Shown here in pieces: positions 1 to 5,370 of a stretch of 8,716 nucleotides of DNA. Below the pieces are notes generated by a model that ran no database searches, was not told where the DNA came from, and was given only the letters and a program-made list of their open reading frames with translations. Source of the stretch: Pseudomonadota bacterium (GTDB lineage: Bacteria > Pseudomonadota > Gammaproteobacteria > DAOUQR01); contig DAOUQR010000025.1 in assembly GCA_030625525.1 (NCBI GenBank), positions 1 to 8,716 on the forward strand, given 5' to 3'. The position numbers and the translations under genes were made by a program. Each line of letters begins with the position of its first letter. The first letter of the stretch is position 1.

Positions 1-627
1 GATCAATCCGGCCACATGTGCAATATCAGCAAGCATATAAGCACCGATTTCATCAGCGATTTCACGGAAAGCTTGCCAATCAATTTTGCGTGAATAGGCT
101 GAAAAGCCCGTCACCAACATTTTAGGTTGATGCTGCTTTGCTATACGGCGAATTTCATCATAATCAAATTCACCGGTTTCAGTGTTAATACCATATTGCT
201 CAGCGTGATAAATTTTTCCAGAAAAATTAACAGACGATCCGTGAGTCAAATGCCCACCATGCGGTAACGACATGCCGAGAATCGTATCACCCGGCTTGAG
301 TAATGCCATATAAACAGCGGCATTTGCAGAGGAGCCCGAGTGTGGTTGCACGTTAGCATAGTGCGCACCGAATAATTGTTTCAAGCGCTCAATCGCTAAA
401 TCTTCAGCAATATCAACATATTCACAACCACCGTAATACCGCTTGCCCGGGTAACCTTCGGCATATTTATTGGTTAACTGTGACCCCTGCGCCTCGAGCA
501 CGCGCGGACTGACATAATTTTCAGAAGCAATCAGTTCAATGTGTTCTTCTTGACGGCGGTTTTCATTTTCGATGGCTTGAAAAAGCTCAGAATCAAAATC
601 TTTGATCGTCATATCTTTGGTAAACAT
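1..627 (-). CDS. glyA: Serine hydroxymethyltransferase, N-terminal half (cut by window edge)
   Basis: This gene encodes the PLP enzyme that interconverts serine and glycine while loading tetrahydrofolate with a one-carbon unit in the cytosol. The 209 visible codons begin [19 protein letters not shown] and include the family blocks [11 protein letters not shown] (31-41), [14 protein letters not shown] (54-67) and [11 protein letters not shown] (96-106). The sequence ends in [11 protein letters not shown], whose Asp201 and His204 correspond to the PLP-contacting Asp and His of E. coli GlyA. The PLP lysine lies beyond the window. The ATG at 625-627 is preceded by GGAG (minus strand) about eight bases upstream, which supports this start. 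The family is about 417 residues long, so half is missing only because of the window edge. The first ~77 bp of the gene region occur again at 3654-3730. Identification is secure. Confidence 0.97.
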   Translation of the reverse strand, partial: MFTKDMTIKDFDSELFQAIENENRRQEEHIELIASENYVSPRVLEAQGSQLTNKYAEGYPGKRYYGGCEYVDIAEDLAIERLKQLFGAHYANVQPHSGSSANAAVYMALLKPGDTILGMSLPHGGHLTHGSSVNFSGKIYHAEQYGINTETGEFDYDEIRRIAKQHQPKMLVTGFSAYSRKIDWQAFREIADEIGAYMLADIAHVAGLI

Positions 628-637
628 AACAGTAGCT
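561..637. repeat. 77-bp direct repeat, left copy (true glyA start)
   Basis: This segment covers glyA codons 1-22 plus ten bases of leader. It matches 3654-3730 in the same orientation, with one difference in 77 positions (A at 634, G at 3727). The offset is 3,093 bp. Weaker similarity continues a few bases further into the coding region (553-560), including Arg-Arg codons CGCCGT against CGTCGT. Confidence 0.97.
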
Positions 638-660
638 CCAACTCGATGCAGTGGGCGCGG

Positions 661-669
661 AGTATAGCA
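661..669 (-). promoter_or_regulatory. Extended -10 promoter candidate for glyA
   Basis: Read on the minus strand the bases are TGCTATACT, an extended -10 element (TGn followed by TATACT, five of six matches to TATAAT). No good -35 hexamer lies 16-18 bases upstream, as expected of an extended -10 promoter. Transcription would start near 654 and leave a leader of roughly 27 bases with a GGAG ribosome site. This position lies outside the segment duplicated at 3654-3730, so only the intact glyA copy keeps it. Confidence 0.5.
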
Positions 670-700
670 CAGGGGCTTGTTAACTGGGAGGGCTATCTAT

Positions 701-730
701 TGTAACCGGGGTTACAGTAACCGTAGTTAC
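701..730. promoter_or_regulatory. Two adjacent GTAAC/GTTAC dyads upstream of glyA
   Basis: TGTAACCGGGGTTACA (701-716) is a 7-bp inverted repeat with a 2-base centre. It is followed directly by GTAACCGTAGTTAC (717-730), a 5-bp inverted repeat with a 4-base centre. The four half-sites alternate in orientation and the dyad centres are 15 bp apart. They lie about 45-75 bp upstream of the predicted glyA start point, where an activator would bind. On the minus strand the second dyad could also fold as a short hairpin with a cUACGg loop. No known operator was recognised. An alternative explanation is that GGTTAC/AAC repeats are Gly-Tyr/Asn codons of a decayed reading frame (693-803). Confidence 0.35.
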
Positions 731-754
731 GATAATTCTGAATGCGACTCACCT

Positions 755-788
755 CTTCAGGAGTGATGGATACCCATTGCACCTGAAG
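755..788. repeat. Inverted repeat overlapping the end of the alpha/beta-hydrolase gene
   Basis: CTTCAGG at 755-761 pairs with CCTGAAG at 782-788. Inside, ATGG and CCAT form a second 4-bp stem around a 4-base loop. The hydrolase stop codon (757-759) lies in the outer stem. No run of T follows on the minus strand, so it is not a standard intrinsic terminator. It could be an mRNA-end hairpin or part of a small dispersed repeat. Confidence 0.35.
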
Positions 789-1737
789 ATGCCAGTTTCT
801 GCCTTATCCTCCGTAGACGGGAGAGGGTACTAGGATTATTCTTCATTACCAATAATTTTATTTGATCACAAACCAACTTCGGATGTTCTAGTTGAATAAA
901 ATGACTACTGTTAACTTTGATAATTTTGCTATTGGGATTAGTGTTTAGCCACTGCTTTTGTTTTGTATGCCAATCACCTTTTATAGGTGCATGTTTTTCC
1001 ATATAACTTGATGAGAGGATAATAATCGGGATTTTATTACTCAATTCAGGTAGTTTGTTTACCTGTGATTTACTTTGTTCAAAACCAATCAACTGGAAAA
1101 ACAACTGTGCGGATAAGATTTTTATCTTATTCGCTTTCGCGTAACTATGCTGAGCATATAACTCCTTGGTAGTCTGTTTCTTCATTTTTTGCATTATTGA
1201 TCGAAATTGATTTAGAAAAGCGTCAGACCACTCATAATTATTTGGGACTGGATCGATCATTAACATGCCCGTTACTAATGTAGGATGTTTACGAGCGAAA
1301 TAGCCTGCATATAATCCGCCATAGGAATGTGCAACGATAATATACGGTGGTTTTACCTTTCGTTTTTTGAGTAACGCCATTAATTTATGATTGATGATTT
1401 TTGGGGTCATGGGATTTGTCAAAGACATACTCATATCTGGTGGACTTTTACCTAAGCCACTTCGATCATACATAAAAAGATTTCCATATTTCCTTACACA
1501 GTTGAAAAATGTTTTATTTTGCGTCCATTCCTTAAGAGAGGTTCCCGCACCATTTTGGAAAACAATTGTGCCTTTAAATTTTGCATGTGAGTTAGGATAA
1601 TATTCAGAATATAATTTTATATTTCCTATTTTGGTAAAATAGTTTTTTTCACCCGCGAATGAAGTAGAAAATAACATAAACAAGGTACTGACTAAAACGA
1701 ATAGAACTTGCCTTAAGTTTCTAATGTTAAATATCAT
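757..1737 (-). CDS. Exported alpha/beta-fold hydrolase
   Basis: This is a predicted serine hydrolase of unknown substrate with a Sec-type signal peptide, so it should act outside the inner membrane. I chose the ATG at 1737, giving 326 residues. It follows AAAGG about ten bases upstream and starts a normal signal sequence (MIFNIRNLRQVLFVLV then a hydrophobic core ending near SFAGEK). An upstream in-frame ATG at 1788 would add 17 unlikely residues. Visible family marks are FQNGAGTS (oxyanion region, about 61-67), YDRSGLGKS (90-98), the nucleophile elbow AHSYGG with Ser138, and a late His279 in SSHF. The catalytic acid is not clear; Asp162 in MLMIDP is one candidate. The last ~28 residues, beginning NPSTLSRLRRIRQ, are basic, unlike the fold, and run into a hairpin. 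The amidase gene lies 86 bp upstream on the same strand, so they may be cotranscribed. The gene is AT-richer than glyA. Confidence 0.85.
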   Translation of the reverse strand: MIFNIRNLRQVLFVLVSTLFMLFSTSFAGEKNYFTKIGNIKLYSEYYPNSHAKFKGTIVFQNGAGTSLKEWTQNKTFFNCVRKYGNLFMYDRSGLGKSPPDMSMSLTNPMTPKIINHKLMALLKKRKVKPPYIIVAHSYGGLYAGYFARKHPTLVTGMLMIDPVPNNYEWSDAFLNQFRSIMQKMKKQTTKELYAQHSYAKANKIKILSAQLFFQLIGFEQSKSQVNKLPELSNKIPIIILSSSYMEKHAPIKGDWHTKQKQWLNTNPNSKIIKVNSSHFIQLEHPKLVCDQIKLLVMKNNPSTLSRLRRIRQKLASSGAMGIHHS

Positions 1738-1823
1738 ATGTAAATGACCTTTAAGCCCCACATTACACAACCTCACGCTATTCATCAAGCATCACAACTA
1801 AAAGTTTGGAATACCCATCGAAT

Positions 1824-3584
1824 CTAGGTTTGATCTGCTCTTGTTTTTTGTAAGGCATGTGATTTTCCGATATTTTTAGAAAGATCTAGTTTTACTAACG
1901 CAGCAAACTGCTTTGCTTTTATCATCTGCGTATTTGAATTTTTTAAGTATTGGTTATAGGCGTCGTACCCAATAAGCGTGAACAAGTTATTCATCTGTGG
2001 AATGCTCATATTCAAAAGTGGCGATGGTTTAGTCGGCGCAAGTATTTTCGGGCTATGTTTTTCTGTAAAATGTGATTCATAAGAATAAGCGAGAGCAATC
2101 AACTCTCCTTCACCATACATTTTACCGATAAGCTCTAACCCAACTGGCATGGCGGGTTTAGCCTTTGTGTACCCACCAATAATCGTAATTGCGGGCAAGC
2201 CAGAATTGGATGAAACACCCAGTCCTGTATTCGTGCCGGAGTCATCATATGATGCTGCGCCGTGTGAATTAATCGGCATTATAAGCGCATCCAATTTGTT
2301 TTTATTCATTATGTTTTCAACATAATTTCTGTTTGCTAAAAACATTTTCAGTGTTCTATGATACGTTCGACTATTTTTCTTAGCCGTTTCTTTAATGTGT
2401 TTTAAACACTCCTTAACACCGTTAAATACTTGTGTGCGACCTGACTTGCAAATGTCACGAAAATTCTGTCGCGTTGATGGAAATGATTTAAGATAATCAT
2501 TGATATCTTGAATTTCACCCGCCATATTATTTTCGCGACGACCATTAAACTGAGGCAATTTCACTCTGACTAGAGTGGCACCAAATTTTTGTAAATTTTG
2601 GAATGTTTTATCGAAAATTTTCATCGCCGGTTTGCTATTTTTATCAAACGTTTTTTCTCTACCAACACTAGTAATAATCCCGATCCGTTTGTGTTCAAGT
2701 GCGTCGGGTATTAAATAATTTGTGTATGTATTTCTACGATGTATTTCAAGCTGTGTTTTAGGGTCGTTTGGATCGGGGGCATTCGCGATCACAGATAAGG
2801 TGATAGCAAGATCTTTAACCGTCCTCGCCATTGGGCCTGCCACTCCATCCAGATTGCCTCTTGGAAAAATTCCTGTTTGGCTGATCAATCCTGCACTAGG
2901 ACGAAGGCCATAAATTCCATTAAATGCTGCCGGGATACGGACGGAACCACTATTGTCAGTCCCGATACCAATCATTGCAAAATTGGCGCTAACAGCGGCC
3001 GCAGGGCCTGAGCTTGAACCGCCTGGATTTTCATTAGGATCATATGCATTTCCAACTCGACCACTCTTGCTGCTGATCCCATTCATCCCTGAAACAAACT
3101 CATCCATCGCACCCTTTCCTAGGATGAGTGCACCTGCCTTGCGAAGTTTGTTCACCAAAAATGCGTTGGTATTTGGTTGTGAACCTAACATCGATAGCGA
3201 TCCTGATGTTGACGGGGTGTCAACTGTATCTATGTTGTCTTTCACCACAACCGGAATGCAGTGCATCGGACCTAAAAAACGCCCGGTGCGTGCATAGTAG
3301 CGATCTAATTCATTTGCTTGAGATAGTACATTTGCGTTCAATGCCACAAACGCATTAATGGGCGCACCACGTGTTAAGCTTAAATCGTTGATTTTTATTC
3401 GCGTGAGGTAACGCGTGATCAACTCTACACACGTTAACTTATGCGTTTTAATTACTGTATGCACGGAGGTGATCGTGGCATTGTCTAGTTGAAAAGAATC
3501 CTTGTGAAGTGCCGCTTGTGCCGTAGTTGTTATCAAGCATGCAGCAATGGCACACGAAATAATTATCGTTCTGGATTTTTTCAT
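1824..3584 (-). CDS. Exported amidase-signature (AS) family amidase
   Basis: This is a predicted amide hydrolase of the amidase-signature family, which includes GatA and fatty-acid amide hydrolase. With the ATG at 3582-3584 it has 587 residues and starts with a clear signal peptide (MKKSRTIIIS, then a hydrophobic core, cut near TTTAQA/AL), suggesting a periplasmic or secreted enzyme. The Ser-cisSer-Lys triad is intact: Lys115 in VVVKDNI, Ser190 in NPGGSSSGPAAAV and Ser214 in GTDNSGSVRIPA. Their spacings of 75 and 24 residues equal those of S. aureus GatA. The frame is open back to 3689, but that extension would read out of the glyA remnant, so I rejected it. GAGAG lies 11 bases before the chosen start. 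GatA-like proteins are cytosolic, so the signal peptide argues against a role in tRNA amidation. The substrate cannot be told. It probably forms a transcription unit with the downstream alpha/beta-hydrolase. Confidence 0.92.
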   Translation of the reverse strand: MKKSRTIIISCAIAACLITTTAQAALHKDSFQLDNATITSVHTVIKTHKLTCVELITRYLTRIKINDLSLTRGAPINAFVALNANVLSQANELDRYYARTGRFLGPMHCIPVVVKDNIDTVDTPSTSGSLSMLGSQPNTNAFLVNKLRKAGALILGKGAMDEFVSGMNGISSKSGRVGNAYDPNENPGGSSSGPAAAVSANFAMIGIGTDNSGSVRIPAAFNGIYGLRPSAGLISQTGIFPRGNLDGVAGPMARTVKDLAITLSVIANAPDPNDPKTQLEIHRRNTYTNYLIPDALEHKRIGIITSVGREKTFDKNSKPAMKIFDKTFQNLQKFGATLVRVKLPQFNGRRENNMAGEIQDINDYLKSFPSTRQNFRDICKSGRTQVFNGVKECLKHIKETAKKNSRTYHRTLKMFLANRNYVENIMNKNKLDALIMPINSHGAASYDDSGTNTGLGVSSNSGLPAITIIGGYTKAKPAMPVGLELIGKMYGEGELIALAYSYESHFTEKHSPKILAPTKPSPLLNMSIPQMNNLFTLIGYDAYNQYLKNSNTQMIKAKQFAALVKLDLSKNIGKSHALQKTRADQT

Positions 3585-3605
3585 TTGAGGTTCTACTCTC
3601 TTTTT

Positions 3606-3720
3606 AAATAAGAATGAAGAGCACTTTATCATAAAGATAAAAAATACGACGACTTTCATTTTCGATGGCTTGAAAAAGCTCAGAATCAAAATCTTTGATC
3701 GTCATATCTTTGGTAAACAT
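3606..3720 (-). pseudogene. Truncated glyA 5' remnant
   Basis: From the ATG at 3718-3720 the reading is identical to GlyA for 22 residues ([19 protein letters not shown] and on to NE). It then reads SRR where GlyA has NRR, and continues into unrelated residues (IFYLYDKVLFILI), stopping at 3604-3606 just outside this span. The glyA Shine-Dalgarno is not present upstream, so translation is unlikely. The remnant also supplies the upstream region of the amidase gene (start 3584), and any amidase promoter must lie in or next to it. It is best read as a scar of an insertion or duplication at the glyA start. Confidence 0.85.
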
Positions 3721-3730
3721 AACAGTGGCT
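3654..3730. repeat. 77-bp direct repeat, right copy (glyA start fragment)
   Basis: This is the second copy of the glyA start, 3,093 bp from the first and on the same strand. Homology stops at 3730, three bases before the ATPase stop codon (3733-3735). The glyA ribosome site (GGAG) and promoter are therefore missing from this copy. With 561-637 it brackets the amidase and alpha/beta-hydrolase genes. Confidence 0.97.
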
Positions 3731-3732
3731 TA

Positions 3733-5166
3733 TTAACTATCCAACAAATCACCAAAATCTATAATTTTAGAGAAATACAAACTATCACGAACATACTCAG
3801 TAACGCCGTTAACATGGATCAACACCGGCCGTTTTGAAATATGTTTAGGGACTTTCAATCTTGATAATTTTTCTTTGACTTCATTGATAATACCACTGCC
3901 TATTTCTTTACGATGAAATTTAATTTCGCAAACATAGACAGACTCATGTCTTGTTTGGATTAAATAGTCAATTTGACAAGCTGGAATGCGCTTTGTTTTT
4001 CGTTGAAAATATGGATTGTCAAATATAATATCTTCTTCAAGAAGATTAAGTTGTTTGATCAGTCGCCGATGATTTGCCAAGACTAAATTTTCGAATTGCA
4101 GCCCCATAATACCATCCCAACCTGGCAGTGATTTAATAGAACGGTGTTCAAATCGACCTTTTGAAATAAGGGCTTTATTGGGCAAAATATATTTTAGTGA
4201 AAAACGAAGATAGTTATCACTTAATCGATAATGACTGAGATTAGAAATTTTTCCTGTTTTAATATCCCAAGTGTAATCACGTGTAACAAATCCACCCAAG
4301 GTTAAGTCTTCTAAATATCGACTCATATCACCACCATGCGCTTTTTGTAGTGCTATAGACAGTGCTTCCTGCGTCATTGGGGCATTTATCAATTGTTCGA
4401 CTATGGATCGATAAAGTTGGCTTCTATTACCATAAATATCAGCAAAAATTTTAGTGAACTCATCTGATAATGTACTTTCTTTGGTAAAAAATAATTGTTG
4501 GATGTTCTGTTCGGATGTTAAGGATGGGTTAAATAACTCTAAGTAACGAGGCACGCCGCCAGTGACGGCTAATAATTTTAACTTTTCATAAGCTGAAATA
4601 TTTTCTGTTTGGGCATCCCAAAAATAATTGCAATCATATAATGGCAATTCTCCCAAAGAAATATGTAAAGTCGGCCGGCCTAAAAAAGCTGTGCTGCTCA
4701 ACAAATTCTCTTCAATCCAAGAAGACACCGAACCACATAAAAATAAAATCAATTTAGAATTTTTACGGAAAGTTTCATCCCAAACAATTTTTAATTTACC
4801 TAAAAAATCAGGATCACCTATAGCCATCCACGAGATTTCATCCAGTAAAATTACGACTCGCCCACTTAACGTTTGCTTCGCTAATAATGTAAATAATTGC
4901 CCCCAATCTATAATTCCAGCAATAGGTAGATCAAATTGGTTTGCAAATTGACGCATAAATTCATTTCGTTGCTCCTGAGCCGTCATGCCTTTTCTTGGAG
5001 CTAGGCCACTAAATTTGTAAAATTTAAAAGCCTTAGCAAATTGAGTTATCAAACGACTTTTACCGATACGTCGTCGCCCATTGACCACCACCATGCTGGC
5101 TGAACGTTGCTCTAATAGTAAGTTCAAGCGTTCTAACTCGTACTTCCGCCCGATAAATTTATCCAT
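3733..5166 (-). CDS. AAA-type ATPase with C-terminal PD-(D/E)XK-like nuclease domain (ATPase_2/DUF234 type)
   Basis: This 477-residue protein belongs to the family of P-loop ATPases, common in archaea and scattered in bacteria, whose biological role is not established. It opens FIGRKYELERL, the usual start of the family. It has Walker A GRRRIGKS (30-37), Walker B VVILLDE (104-110), a sensor-like LFLCGSVSSW (141-150) and a winged-helix-like middle with YRLSDNYLRF (313-322). The C-terminal domain carries Glu359 (QFENLV), Asp400 (QIDYLI) and Glu414-x-Lys416 (CEIKFHRKE), the layout of an intact PD-(D/E)XK nuclease core. GAGG lies ten bases before the ATG at 5164-5166, within AGGTATACCT, a perfect 10-bp palindrome. 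No membrane segment or signal peptide is seen. It stands alone, AT-rich, between a palindromic repeat array upstream and the glyA scar downstream, which suggests a horizontally acquired gene. Whether it acts on the adjacent repeats is unknown. Confidence 0.88.
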   Translation of the reverse strand: MDKFIGRKYELERLNLLLEQRSASMVVVNGRRRIGKSRLITQFAKAFKFYKFSGLAPRKGMTAQEQRNEFMRQFANQFDLPIAGIIDWGQLFTLLAKQTLSGRVVILLDEISWMAIGDPDFLGKLKIVWDETFRKNSKLILFLCGSVSSWIEENLLSSTAFLGRPTLHISLGELPLYDCNYFWDAQTENISAYEKLKLLAVTGGVPRYLELFNPSLTSEQNIQQLFFTKESTLSDEFTKIFADIYGNRSQLYRSIVEQLINAPMTQEALSIALQKAHGGDMSRYLEDLTLGGFVTRDYTWDIKTGKISNLSHYRLSDNYLRFSLKYILPNKALISKGRFEHRSIKSLPGWDGIMGLQFENLVLANHRRLIKQLNLLEEDIIFDNPYFQRKTKRIPACQIDYLIQTRHESVYVCEIKFHRKEIGSGIINEVKEKLSRLKVPKHISKRPVLIHVNGVTEYVRDSLYFSKIIDFGDLLDS

Positions 5167-5194
5167 TTCAGGTATACCTCATTGAGTATGAGCA

Positions 5195-5370
5195 TCTCAA
5201 TAAAACGACAATTGCTAATTCATTGAGATAAATTACAAGGCCATTGTATCTCAAAGAATCGACAAATGCTAATTCTTTGAGACAAATTATCCACGCCATT
5301 ACATCTCAAAGAATCGACAAATGCTAATTCTTTGAGACAAATTATCCACGTCATTACATCTCAAAGAATT
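5195..5370. repeat. Tandem array of ~55-bp palindrome-bearing units
   Basis: Units begin at 5195, 5249, 5304 and 5359 (periods 54, 55, 55). The 5249 and 5304 units are almost identical. Each has an 11-bp perfect inverted repeat, TCTCAAAGAAT and ATTCTTTGAGA, around a 12-base loop, followed by a linker containing (in the second and third units) TTATCCACG. The first unit is diverged (TCTCAAT/ATTGAGA arms) and the last is partial. The last unit overlaps the 3' end of the 5361-7442 gene and supplies its stop codon. The array fills the gap between that gene and the ATPase gene. It may act as mRNA-end hairpins, operator sites for the ATPase gene, or a replication-slippage product. Confidence 0.95.

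Noticed and set aside
755..788. Rho-independent terminator of the hydrolase gene
   Set aside because: The stem is interrupted and no T run follows on the minus strand.
2722..3358. Plus-strand reading frames opposite the amidase
   Set aside because: They are antisense shadows of the amidase gene without ribosome sites or recognisable motifs.
3645..3653. Transposon end or target-site duplication at the glyA remnant
   Set aside because: No terminal inverted repeats or transposase are visible, and 77 bp is far longer than normal target duplications.
3585..3689. Longer amidase start with 35 extra residues
   Set aside because: The extension reads out of the glyA remnant in the wrong frame and would bury the clear signal peptide starting at 3584.
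5195..5370. CRISPR array
   Set aside because: The whole 55-bp unit is repeated, including what would be the spacer, and no cas genes are present.
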